Shown here in pieces: positions 53,262 through 61,983 of a stretch of 64,000 bases of DNA. The notes under the pieces were generated by a model. The model was not told the origin of the DNA. It saw only the letters and a list, made by a program, of their open reading frames with translations, and did not search any database. Source of the stretch: Mucilaginibacter saanensis (lineage in GTDB: Bacteria; Bacteroidota; Bacteroidia; Sphingobacteriales; Sphingobacteriaceae); the NCBI RefSeq assembly GCF_014200575.1, contig NZ_JACHBZ010000001.1, positions 682,001-746,000 of the forward strand, given 5' to 3'. The position numbers and the translations under genes were made by a program. Position 1 is the first letter of the stretch, and each line of letters begins with the position of its first letter.

Positions 53262-55358
53262 CTAATCCACTTTCTTTTTCTTTAGTCTTAATGAATTACC
53301 AATAACTACCACATCTGAAAAAGCCATCGTAAATGCGCCCAGCATGGGGTTTAGTAGTCCCATGGCTGCTACCGGTATAGCTACTATATTATAGGCAAAA
53401 GCCCAAAATAAGTTTTGCTTGATAGTAAGTAACGTATGTTTACTAATCTGTAAAAATTTGATAACCGATTGCAGATCAGTATTCAATAACACCACGCTTG
53501 CCGATTGAATGGCTACGTGACTGGCGTCGTTCATAGATATGCCAACGTCGGCCTTTGTTAAGGCTGGGGCATCGTTTATACCGTCGCCTATCATAATGGT
53601 TTTGCCTTTTTGTTTATAAATATCAATCACCTTCAACTTTTCGTCAGGTAGCTTTTCGGCGTGGATGTCTTTAATGCTAATGCCAATTTGGGCCGCAACT
53701 TTCAGACATCGTTCTTTTTTATCGCCGCTTAATAACACCGGTACCAGATCCATTTTTTTGAGCTGTGCTATTAATAATGTAGTTCCTGATTTTATCTCGT
53801 CGTCAATAGCTATCTGGGCCAACAGTTTTTGGTTTTTATAGAGTGATAAATTAAAATGATCGTCCTGTTTGTGTTTGGCGGTACCCAAGAAGTAGTTATT
53901 GCCTTCTACGTCCTCGGCACGCATGCCCAAACCTCGTTCTTCGCGTGCTACTTTGAGTATTATCTTTTGTTTAGGGAGGTTTTTAAGCCCATGTACCAAT
54001 GATTTGGCTATGGGATGGTTTGACCGTTCTTCAATAGCAATAATGGCGCCTCTTACCTGTTCTATATCAACCCCGGGTTCGGCCTTAATTTCATTAATGC
54101 TGAACTTACCGGTAGTTAGCGTACCCGTTTTGTCAAATACCACATATTTGGCATTTGCAACTGCTTCAATAGTATCGCCACCCTTAATCAACACGCCATT
54201 TTTAGCAGCACGACCCAGGCCCACCATCACAGCTGTAGGAGTAGCAAGCCCCATGGCGCAGGGGCATGATATAACCATTACTGCAATGGCATTCATTAAA
54301 GAATGTTGTATGCCGGCATGGGCTGCATAATAATTGATTATAAAAGTAAGTAATGCAATGCCCAACACCGCTGGTACAAATATGGATGCCACCCTGTCGC
54401 CCAGTTTTTGGATGGGAGGTTTAGCAGCCTGCGCTTTTTTCATCAGATCAATAATCTGTGACAGGATAGTATTGGAGCCAACCTTGGTGGCCAGCATGTG
54501 TATATTTCCGGTGAGCAGGGTAGTGCCGCCAATTACTTTATCATATTTTTCTTTTTCAACAGGCAGGCTTTCACCGGTAAGCATAGCTTCATCAACAGAG
54601 GCATTGCCTGATAGTATTTCGCCATCTACGGGGATCTTATCACCTTGGTTAACGAGTAAAGTATCACCTGGACGAACATCTTTAGCACTGATTACCTCAA
54701 TACCACCGTTGATAACCCTGTTAGCATTGGACAGCTGGAATTTGATCAGGTCCTTTACTGCAGATGTTGTTTGGGTAACAGATCGTTTCTCAAAAACGTT
54801 GCCTAACAATACCAGTGTAATAATGGTTGCACAGGTTTCATAAAACTGATACTGCATACCTGAGTTTTTGATAGTGCCGGTGAGGCTGTATACAAACGCC
54901 GATGTGGAGCCAATAAATATCAACACATCCATATTAGGCATACCTCCCTTAACAGAACTCCATGCGCTTTTGCCAAAATGCAGGCAGCCCACTATAAAAA
55001 CAGGCAGGCATAGCAATAGTTGTACAATTGGTTGATGCAAAAAGTGCCAGGATAACAACATGCCAAGCAGGAGCGGGACGGTAAACGCTGTGCAAAAGAT
55101 AAATTTGTTCTCGATTTTTTGATAAAATGGCGGCTGATGCTGAGAAATATCATCAATAACTTTAAATCCTAAATTTTCTATCCCCTTTTTTATTTCGGGT
55201 AATTTGGTATTGTCGTTAGTTGAAAATTTTACCTCTTCACTGGCAAAGTCAACCAAGATATTTTGTAAGCCCTTTTTTTCGAGGAGTTTATGAACGGATA
55301 AGGCGCAATTGTTACAATGCATTCCCGTTACATTAAGTTCAATCAATTGCTCAGCCAT
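53262..55358 (-). CDS. copA: Copper-type heavy-metal-translocating P-type ATPase
   Basis: The 698-residue P1B-ATPase has one N-terminal HMA domain with CNNC (C15, C18), then membrane helices. TGES is at 261-264 (actuator domain), the metal motif CPC at 365-367 and the phosphorylated Asp at 409 in DKTGTLT. HP (SNHPIAKSL) and [10 protein letters not shown] mark the nucleotide and P domains. TM7 has YN, typical of Cu+ pumps, but TM8 reads MAFSD, where MxxSS is expected. Cu+ export is most likely. The ATG is 5 nt from a -7 box at 55364-55371. Confidence 0.93.
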   Translation of the reverse strand: MAEQLIELNVTGMHCNNCALSVHKLLEKKGLQNILVDFASEEVKFSTNDNTKLPEIKKGIENLGFKVIDDISQHQPPFYQKIENKFIFCTAFTVPLLLGMLLSWHFLHQPIVQLLLCLPVFIVGCLHFGKSAWSSVKGGMPNMDVLIFIGSTSAFVYSLTGTIKNSGMQYQFYETCATIITLVLLGNVFEKRSVTQTTSAVKDLIKFQLSNANRVINGGIEVISAKDVRPGDTLLVNQGDKIPVDGEILSGNASVDEAMLTGESLPVEKEKYDKVIGGTTLLTGNIHMLATKVGSNTILSQIIDLMKKAQAAKPPIQKLGDRVASIFVPAVLGIALLTFIINYYAAHAGIQHSLMNAIAVMVISCPCAMGLATPTAVMVGLGRAAKNGVLIKGGDTIEAVANAKYVVFDKTGTLTTGKFSINEIKAEPGVDIEQVRGAIIAIEERSNHPIAKSLVHGLKNLPKQKIILKVAREERGLGMRAEDVEGNNYFLGTAKHKQDDHFNLSLYKNQKLLAQIAIDDEIKSGTTLLIAQLKKMDLVPVLLSGDKKERCLKVAAQIGISIKDIHAEKLPDEKLKVIDIYKQKGKTIMIGDGINDAPALTKADVGISMNDASHVAIQSASVVLLNTDLQSVIKFLQISKHTLLTIKQNLFWAFAYNIVAIPVAAMGLLNPMLGAFTMAFSDVVVIGNSLRLKKKKVD

Positions 55359-55363
55359 AGTTA

Positions 55364-55371
55364 CAAATTTA
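55364..55371 (-). promoter_or_regulatory. -7 promoter box for the P-type ATPase gene
   Basis: The minus strand reads TAAATTTG. Transcription would start about 2 nt before the ATG, giving a leaderless mRNA. Confidence 0.5.
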
Positions 55372-55432
55372 GCGATTAATTAAAATCGTTCTAAATTAAA
55401 GCGGTAAGATGAATGTAATTTTAAAAAAGAGT

Positions 55433-55462
55433 TTGCAAATAGCCGTAAGATTTCTATTTTTG
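55433..55462 (+). promoter_or_regulatory. Promoter of tRNA-His
   Basis: TTG (55433-55435), a 19-bp spacer and TATTTTTG (55455-55462) match the consensus. The tRNA begins 12 nt after the box. Confidence 0.65.
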
Positions 55463-55474
55463 CACTCTCCAAAC

Positions 55475-55549
55475 GGTAGATGTAGCTCAGTTGGTTAGAG
55501 CATCGGTTTGTGGTACCGAGGGTCGTGGGTTCGAGCCCCATCATTTACC
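55475..55549 (+). tRNA. tRNA-His (anticodon GTG)
   Basis: All arms fold: acceptor GTAGATG (55476-55482) with CATTTAC (55542-55548), D stem GCTC/GAGC, anticodon stem TCGGT/ACCGA with loop TTGTGGT and anticodon GTG at 55510-55512, and T stem GTGGG/CCCAT with loop TTCGAGC. The extra G(-1) at 55475 pairs with C73 at 55549, the identity mark of tRNA-His. The 3' CCA is not fully encoded (the bases after C73 are CAC). Confidence 0.96.
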
Positions 55550-55561
55550 CACCTTAGTTTT

Positions 55562-55590
55562 AAAAGCAGCCTGAAAAGGCTGCTTTTTTT
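55562..55590 (+). terminator. Terminator of tRNA-His
   Basis: Stem AAAAGCAGCC / GGCTGCTTTT is followed by TTTTT. Confidence 0.9.
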
Positions 55591-56131
55591 GTTTATAGTA
55601 TTGATCGGTAGATAATTAGAATTTTAATAAAATGGTTCAAACAGCTTTACACATTTTTTTGAGGGTGCGATTTTTTGATATTTTATTTACTTCACGGTAT
55701 TTTTTACGAGGTAGGGCGAACAATTCATGTTTAATTATTTTCCATACCTGGTGTACTTAGTTTTTTACTGAGCTATAGGCAGCAAAACGGTTACAGGGAT
55801 TTCAAGCCAATAAAAAACAAAATATGCCTGCATTATACATATACGCCCGGTAGTCATTGAAAATATCGTTATGTTTTGAAGTCCGGCTGTATGTAAAAAT
55901 AAATGGTTATGCAATATCAGCGGCTTTTAAGACTTCGGTGTAAATTATTTCGATAAAATACTTTAAGTATCGATTAATAGACTGTTAAAATCATAATTTC
56001 TATCGATATACTTTTGAGTTTTTATGGAAACTAGTTGTGCTTAATCTGACAAAGCTTTATGCTTTAATCTAAATAAGTGGAAATAGATTTCGTAAATCTG
56101 GACATTAAGTATAACCCCGATAATTATTAAT
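55591..56131. other. 541-bp region upstream of the KDG kinase gene
   Basis: It holds no gene that I can support. The 3' part carries the promoter module at 55955-56016. The 5' part is AT-rich with no clear structure. Confidence 0.6.
55955..56016 (+). promoter_or_regulatory. Activator-type promoter of kdgK/kdgA
   Basis: A 23-bp element at 55955-55977 (core ATACTTTAAGTAT, near-palindromic) is followed after exactly 31 bp by the -7 box TACTTTTG (56009-56016). The same element (20 of 23 identical) and the same 31-bp spacing to TACTTTTG occur before susC. No TTG is present at -33, as expected for activated promoters. The leader would be about 112 nt. Confidence 0.65.
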
Positions 56132-57159
56132 ATGAGCGAAATAACAATGACGCAGGCCGATGGTAAAATATTATCATTTGGCGAATTATTACTGTGTATC
56201 ATGCCGGATCTTAATGGCCATCGGGTTGAACAAAATAACCTTCCCCGTTTGACTGGTGGTGCAGAACTCAATGTTGCTTCTGCTTTGGCTCTCTGGGCCC
56301 TGCCCTCTACATTTCTCACGGCATTGCCACCCAACGGTATTTCTGAGCAAATTATTAGTTATCTGAATAAAAGGGGCATTGATTTATCAAATGTGTTTTA
56401 CAGAGGTGCGAGAATCGGCCTTTACTTTCTTTGTAATGGTCATGACCTGAAACATGCAGGAACAATATATGATCGTGCGCACAGTGCATTTGCTGATCTG
56501 GATACAGATCAGATTAACTGGGAAGATGCGTTAAATGGGGTAGAATGGTTGCAATTCAGCGCTATCTGCCCTGCTTTAAACCAGAATTTGGTTAACATAT
56601 GTTTAAAAGCGTTGCAGATAGCCAAAAGTAAAGATATTACGATCTCAATCGATCTAAATTACCGGTCTGAAGTTTGGCAATATGGAAAAAAGCCTGAAGA
56701 AATTATGTCTCAACTTGTGGAGTACGCCTATTTGCTCATGGGCAACCTTTGGGCTTTCAATAAAATGTTAAATATCCCTTTAAGTCCGGAATTTATCAAC
56801 GTTGGAAATAAAACAAGGCATGTGAACGAAGGCGAAACCCTATCGAAAAAAGTTATTAGTCAATATGCAAAGCTGTAGCTAATACGTTCCGTTCTGATAC
56901 ATCAAATGGCCTTATTTATTATTCAACATTATTTACGAACAGCCGTCTTTATACATCAAAAGAATATAAAGCAACAAGTATTGTAGATAAAGTTGGCAGT
57001 GGAGATTGTTATATGGCTGGATTAATTTATGGATTTTATAAGAAAATGCACCCGAAGGTTATCCTGGAATTTGCCACGGCTGCCGATTTTACAAAATTAT
57101 TCGTCCAGGGCGATTATACTAATAAACGTGTCGTAGAAAAAAAAATAATTCAAAAATGA
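56132..57159 (+). pseudogene. kdgK: 2-keto-3-deoxygluconate kinase (PfkB family), frameshifted
   Basis: The first part, 248 residues (56132-56878), is a PfkB kinase N-terminus: SFGELLLCIMPDLNGHRVEQ, LTGGAELNVASALALWALPS, and SIDLNYRSEVWQYGKKP. After the stop at 56876-56878 the sequence continues in another frame with AVANTFRSDTSNGLIYYSTL and the ATP/catalytic motif DKVGSGDCYMAGLIYG, ending at TGA 57157-57159. One base is missing in the AAA run at 56869-56871; adding one A restores a 333-residue KDG kinase of normal size. It is either a recent pseudogene, a sequencing error or, less likely, programmed frameshifting. The end overlaps the kdgA ATG. Confidence 0.88.
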
Positions 57160-57833
57160 AAAAAAATAAGCAGCACTTAATAACATGCATTAAAGATCAG
57201 GGCGTTTTGCCACTGTTTTGCTACCATTCTGTAGACGTAAGCACCGAAGTTATAAGGTTAATATACAAAACTGGAATCCGAGTAATTGAATATACGAATC
57301 GCGGAGATGCCGCATTGACTAATTTTTCGGCTTTAAAAAAAATACAGGAAGCTGAAATGCCCGATTTATATCTCGGTATTGGTACCATCAAATCTGTTCA
57401 GGATGCCGAAAGATATATTTCTGCGGGTGCTGACTTTTTGGTGGCACCCATTGTAAATGCTGATGTAGCAGATTTGGCAAATAAAAATGAGTTGTTATGG
57501 ATACCCGGGTGTATGACACCAACTGAGATTTACAATGCACAGAACTTAGGAGCCCAATTCGTAAAACTATTCCCTGCTGGGTTATTAGGCCCCCATTTTT
57601 TATCCTCTATTAAAAAGTTATTTCCTGATCTTCTTTTTATAGCCACAGGTGGAGTTGATTTGGAACAGCGATGCATTAGACCTTGGTTTCAGGCCGGTAT
57701 TTGCGCTGTTGGTATGGGGGATAAGTTAATCACTAAAAAAATACTTGATGAGGGGAATTACGTTTCGTTATTTCATAATCTTCAAAAGGCCACAAATCTC
57801 ATTCGGTCAGTAAAACAAATTATTACCCAATGA
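57156..57833 (+). CDS. kdgA: KDPG / 4-hydroxy-2-oxoglutarate aldolase
   Basis: The 225-residue class I aldolase cleaves 2-keto-3-deoxy-6-phosphogluconate to pyruvate and glyceraldehyde 3-phosphate. The Schiff-base Lys is K137 in QFVKLFPAG. The conserved Glu is in RVIEYTNRG (E45), with GCMTPTE and ATGGVD further on. It directly overlaps the KDG kinase (ATGA), which would make its substrate. It is the second gene of the uronate pathway operon. Confidence 0.95.
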   Translation: MKKNKQHLITCIKDQGVLPLFCYHSVDVSTEVIRLIYKTGIRVIEYTNRGDAALTNFSALKKIQEAEMPDLYLGIGTIKSVQDAERYISAGADFLVAPIVNADVADLANKNELLWIPGCMTPTEIYNAQNLGAQFVKLFPAGLLGPHFLSSIKKLFPDLLFIATGGVDLEQRCIRPWFQAGICAVGMGDKLITKKILDEGNYVSLFHNLQKATNLIRSVKQIITQ

Positions 57834-57862
57834 TGAAATCTGTACATCGTGATTTAGCTCCG

Positions 57863-58741
57863 TTAACTACCTAAATCTATGCAGTGCTTTCTATAATCCC
57901 GTGGTATCTTACCGGTGAATTGCTTAAAGAATTTATTAAAATTGGTGAAATTTTGAAATCCTGAAGAGTAACAGACTTCTGATATGGTGATTTCAAGATC
58001 CTGTAATAATTTACAGGCATGCCCTATCCGTATTTCGTTTAAGAAAGAACTAAAGCATTTTTGAGTTCTTTTTTTAAAAAAACTGGAAAACGCAGGCGGG
58101 GTCATGTTTGCAACTTCTGCAAGTTCGTTTAAAGAAATAGGTTTAGCGAAGTTCTGCATAATATATTTTAAAACCTTGTTCATTCTTTCGGTATCCTTTT
58201 CATTTAGGTTATGTGTAAACCCCACAGATGCCAGTGGTTCAAATTCCTTTGATTCAATAAGAATATTCATGATTTCAAGAAACTCAATGGTTTTAGAAAA
58301 ACCATTTTTCTCCGTGATATGTTTGAGTTTTAGAGTTACTTCTTCCTGTGTTTTTCCATAAAACCTGATTCCCCTTTTTGCTTTTTCCAGTAATTTTTGG
58401 GTTTTCAATATGACAATATCATCACCTGCGAGTTTTATTAAAAAGTCGAACGGAAAATAAATCACAACTGCCCTTGCCAATTTTGTTTCGGAAGGGTTGT
58501 TTAAAACAGAGGGATCATTATACCATATATGGGGAAGATTAGGACTCATCAAAACCAGGTCGCCTGCCGCGAAGTTATTGATATTATCTCCTACCATCCT
58601 TTTTCCCCAACTGTCAACTACATAATTTAATTCACATAAATTATGAAAATGGAAAGGGGAACTATAATGATGCTCTTCAATTTTCTTAAATAGAAGTGAG
58701 CTAATATCATCGTTCCCGATTTTAATCAGATTAGGTTTCAT
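57863..58741 (-). CDS. AraC-family transcriptional regulator
   Basis: The 292-residue protein has an N-terminal cupin-like sensor domain (HHYSSPFHFHNLCELNYV, then LVLMSPNLPHIWYND). The C-terminal double helix-turn-helix has ISLNELAEVANMTPPAFSSF and the signature ISEVCYSSGFQNFTNFNKFF. Such regulators sense small sugars or derivatives and usually activate. It is divergent from susC and convergent with kdgA, and the shared 23-bp element in the susC and kdgK promoters is the obvious candidate site. Confidence 0.93.
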   Translation of the reverse strand: MKPNLIKIGNDDISSLLFKKIEEHHYSSPFHFHNLCELNYVVDSWGKRMVGDNINNFAAGDLVLMSPNLPHIWYNDPSVLNNPSETKLARAVVIYFPFDFLIKLAGDDIVILKTQKLLEKAKRGIRFYGKTQEEVTLKLKHITEKNGFSKTIEFLEIMNILIESKEFEPLASVGFTHNLNEKDTERMNKVLKYIMQNFAKPISLNELAEVANMTPPAFSSFFKKRTQKCFSSFLNEIRIGHACKLLQDLEITISEVCYSSGFQNFTNFNKFFKQFTGKIPRDYRKHCIDLGS

Positions 58742-58828
58742 GAAGTTTTAATGAATATTTAGGATTCGTTTATCTGTTTAAATGTAATGATTTTTTAATA
58801 ATGCATAGATAAAATCAGATATATGATT

Positions 58829-58890
58829 AAAATAGTTTAAGTATTCATTAAATAAATTTTACAAATCTGTTTGGAGCCCAAGTACTTTTG
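58829..58890 (+). promoter_or_regulatory. Activator-type promoter of susC, matching that of kdgK
   Basis: The 23-bp element at 58829-58851 (core TTTAAGTAT) is followed after 31 bp by TACTTTTG (58883-58890). The element would lie at about -46 to -68 from the start of transcription, a usual place for an activator, and no -33 TTG is present. The leader would be about 48 nt. Confidence 0.65.
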
Positions 58891-58941
58891 AATTACCAAT
58901 ATAAATTCAAGTAAAACTAATTCACACAAAAATTTAAATTA

Positions 58942-61900
58942 ATGAAAGGAAATCTACATCTCAATGGATCTGGAAAACTTTGGGTTTTAATTTGTTTAAG
59001 CCTATCGATTTTCGCCCTCAGCGCAAGAGCCCAGGAAACAAAAACAGTTTCCGGTATTATCAGCGACGAAAACAAACAACCCTTGCCCGGTGTAACCGTA
59101 ATGGAAAAGGGCACAACAAATGCCACCCCAACAAATGCCAAGGGTGCATTTTCCTTAAGGGTAAAAGCCAACGCTATCCTGGTGTTCCGTAGTACTGGGT
59201 ATAAATCACAGGAGGTGGCCATTCATACGCAAACAATAATCGATATGTCAATGGTGCCTGAAAATACCGCGCTAAAAGACGTGGTAGTAATAGGTTATGG
59301 AACCCAACGAAAAGTAGACGTTACAGGCTCCGTTGCCTCTGTTAGCAGTGCAACAATTATAGAAAGACCTTCTCCAAATGCGCTTGGTGCACTGGAAGGC
59401 CAGGTGCCAGGTTTGAGCATTACTTCTAATTCCGGACGCCCCGGTGATATGCGTGTGAATATAAGGGGGTTTAACTCTATCAATGCTTCCAATAATCCAC
59501 TGTTTGTGGTGGATGGGGTAATTGGCGTAGATTATTCTACCATTAACCCGAGCGATATTGCAACTATTGACGTTTTGAAAGATGCTTCGTCGACAGCGAT
59601 TTATGGAGCAAGGGGTTCAGGCGGTGTGATTATCATTACTACCAAGCGCGGCAAGGATGGGAAGGCTGTTGTAAACTTAAATCTTACAGGAGGCTATAAT
59701 GTGTTGCCCAGAGAGATCTCCTTGTTGAACTCAACGCAATATCAAACTATGGAAAAGGCTGCTTATGCTTTTGTTCCCGGTAGGGCCTATCCAAATTTTG
59801 CAAATCTGGAGCCCCTGTTGTACAATGCCGATGGTACCCCTAAATATAATACCGACTGGCAGAAAGAAGTATATAAACCGAGTTTTTCTCAAAATGATAA
59901 CTTGTCGATTTCAGGAGGCAATCCTGACTTGAAATACAGTATGAACTATGGGTATCAGAATGATCAGGCTTTAATGTTATTTACTTATAATAAAAAGTAT
60001 TCAGCAAGGATAAACCTTGATGCAAAGGTTAACGACTGGCTTACTACAGGTTTAAATTTATCAGGCGTATCTTCAAAAGAAAGAATACAAGATGATGGGG
60101 TAGGGGGGCTAACAGCCACACGCGAAGTCATGGAAGCCTTTCCTATGATTCCCGTAAAATTACCTGATGGATCATGGGGCGGTAACTTTATGCATTTAAA
60201 TTCTGAAGGCGCTGATAACCCGGTAAATATTTTAACCAACTACTATAATATTCATAATAGGATCAATGTTTTAGCAAACACTTATTTCAATATTCGTTTC
60301 TCAGATAATCTTGAATTCAAGACCAGCTTCTCAACAGAAAGTTATACTGATGAAAATGATCAGGCATCCAGCGGGTCGGCTGTGCAGCGAGGTCTTTATC
60401 AAAATATTTCCGCGGGTATATATTCGGAAAAGTCTCTTTACTGGCAGAGTTCGAGCTATTTTACCTACAAAAAGCAATTTAATAAAGCGAATAGCATCAA
60501 TGTTATTTTAGGTACAGAATGGGCAAAAAAGCATGATCAAACAGTTGGTGCTTCCGCGTCAAATTTTGATAGTGATTTCTATTTATGGAATAACCTGGGT
60601 GCCGGGATAGTTCCCAATCCGCCTACATCCAGTGCTTATGATTGGCAGATTCATTCCTATTTTTCCCGGGTAAGTTACTCCCTTTTAGATAAATATTTGT
60701 TCACCGCAACAGGACGGTACGACGGGTCTTCGAAGTTTGGAGCAAACCATAAATATGCATTTTTTCCTTCCGCTGCGGCAGCATGGCGAGTATCAGAAGA
60801 GGATTTTTTAAAGAATTCTAAAATTATAAGCAATTTAAAATTAAGAATAAGCTATGGTAGTACCGGGAATTCTGAGATTGGACAATACCAGTCTATTGGA
60901 GCCCTGTCATCTAATACGGCAATATTCGGAGGAAATCGTGCTGGTGGTGAGGTACAAGGTACTATTCCCAATCCCAACCTTAAATGGGAAAAGATGGATC
61001 AAGCAGATTTGGGTGTAGATTTAGGTCTGTTTAACAATCGTATCAATCTTACGGCCGACGTTTATAACAAAATTACAAGCGGCCTGTTATTGTATGCCCC
61101 GGTTCCTTTATCATCAGGATTTGATAACGTTTTAAATAATATAGGATCAGTACGTAACAGGGGGTTCGAATTGGGCCTGAATACAAGCAATCTGGTGGGT
61201 GCTTTCACCTGGGGTACTACTTTAAATTTCTCAGCTAATAGAAACAAAATATTGGCATTAGGCTTACACAATGAGGATATTTTTCCTGGGCCGTCATTTC
61301 TTGACCAAACGAATATATTGCGGGTTGGGCAGCCAGTTGGAACTTTTTATGGACTTACCCGCTTGGGAACCTGGAGTACCGCTGAAGCCGCACAGGCTGC
61401 GCTGGTTGGTGCCAAACCTGGTGACATAAAGGATTCGAGTACAAAGTCTATTTTGGGCCATGCTTATCCGAATTTCGTATCGGAATTCATCAACAGATTT
61501 TCATATAAAAACTTTGAACTGCTTGTGGATATTCAGGTAAGCCAGGGTAATAGCATATTAAACCTTGGTTATGCTACGTCTGAAGACAGACAAACGCTTG
61601 CCAATAGTTATGCGACTGTTCTGAATGCCTGGACACCTACCAATCAAAATACCAGCATTGCACAGGTAAGACTAAATGGTGATGGCCCTTCACTACGCCA
61701 GGATAGTCATTATATTCAGGATGGATCTTTCATTCGGGGTAAGAATATTTCATTGTCTTACACGGTGCCAAAAAGTACTTGCAATGCCTTGCATTTAAAG
61801 AATTTACGCCTGTTTACAGGTGTACAAAATGCTTTCCTGCTTACTAAATATAAAACCGGCTATGATCCTGAAGTATCAACTTACCCACAAGCATTTGCTT

Positions 61901-61968
61901 ATGGGATAGAGTTCTATGCTCAGCCAAAGGCCAGGACATTTAATTTTGGTTTAAATGCCAGTTTATAA
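58942..61968 (+). CDS. susC: SusC/RagA-family TonB-linked outer-membrane transporter
   Basis: The 1008-residue protein has a signal peptide ending LSARAQ (about 30), then a CarboxypepD_reg domain (VSGIISDENKQPLPGVTVME). The plug carries DVVVIGYGTQRKVDVTGSVA, the SusC plug motif IRGFNSINASNNPLFVVDGV and IYGARGSGGVIIITTKRGK. The barrel ends in NFGLNASL. With SusD it imports oligosaccharides across the outer membrane. It is followed after 15 nt by susD. The substrate is unknown; the linked KDG pathway suggests a uronic-acid-containing glycan or a monosaccharide made from it. Confidence 0.96.
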   Translation: MKGNLHLNGSGKLWVLICLSLSIFALSARAQETKTVSGIISDENKQPLPGVTVMEKGTTNATPTNAKGAFSLRVKANAILVFRSTGYKSQEVAIHTQTIIDMSMVPENTALKDVVVIGYGTQRKVDVTGSVASVSSATIIERPSPNALGALEGQVPGLSITSNSGRPGDMRVNIRGFNSINASNNPLFVVDGVIGVDYSTINPSDIATIDVLKDASSTAIYGARGSGGVIIITTKRGKDGKAVVNLNLTGGYNVLPREISLLNSTQYQTMEKAAYAFVPGRAYPNFANLEPLLYNADGTPKYNTDWQKEVYKPSFSQNDNLSISGGNPDLKYSMNYGYQNDQALMLFTYNKKYSARINLDAKVNDWLTTGLNLSGVSSKERIQDDGVGGLTATREVMEAFPMIPVKLPDGSWGGNFMHLNSEGADNPVNILTNYYNIHNRINVLANTYFNIRFSDNLEFKTSFSTESYTDENDQASSGSAVQRGLYQNISAGIYSEKSLYWQSSSYFTYKKQFNKANSINVILGTEWAKKHDQTVGASASNFDSDFYLWNNLGAGIVPNPPTSSAYDWQIHSYFSRVSYSLLDKYLFTATGRYDGSSKFGANHKYAFFPSAAAAWRVSEEDFLKNSKIISNLKLRISYGSTGNSEIGQYQSIGALSSNTAIFGGNRAGGEVQGTIPNPNLKWEKMDQADLGVDLGLFNNRINLTADVYNKITSGLLLYAPVPLSSGFDNVLNNIGSVRNRGFELGLNTSNLVGAFTWGTTLNFSANRNKILALGLHNEDIFPGPSFLDQTNILRVGQPVGTFYGLTRLGTWSTAEAAQAALVGAKPGDIKDSSTKSILGHAYPNFVSEFINRFSYKNFELLVDIQVSQGNSILNLGYATSEDRQTLANSYATVLNAWTPTNQNTSIAQVRLNGDGPSLRQDSHYIQDGSFIRGKNISLSYTVPKSTCNALHLKNLRLFTGVQNAFLLTKYKTGYDPEVSTYPQAFAYGIEFYAQPKARTFNFGLNASL

Positions 61969-61983
61969 TTTATAAAATTAAAG

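Noticed and set aside
52424..55358. Toxin-immunity or defence island
   Set aside because: Only one weak SUKH-like hint was found; neighbours are rnhA and a copper pump, and no effector, nuclease or mobile gene is present.
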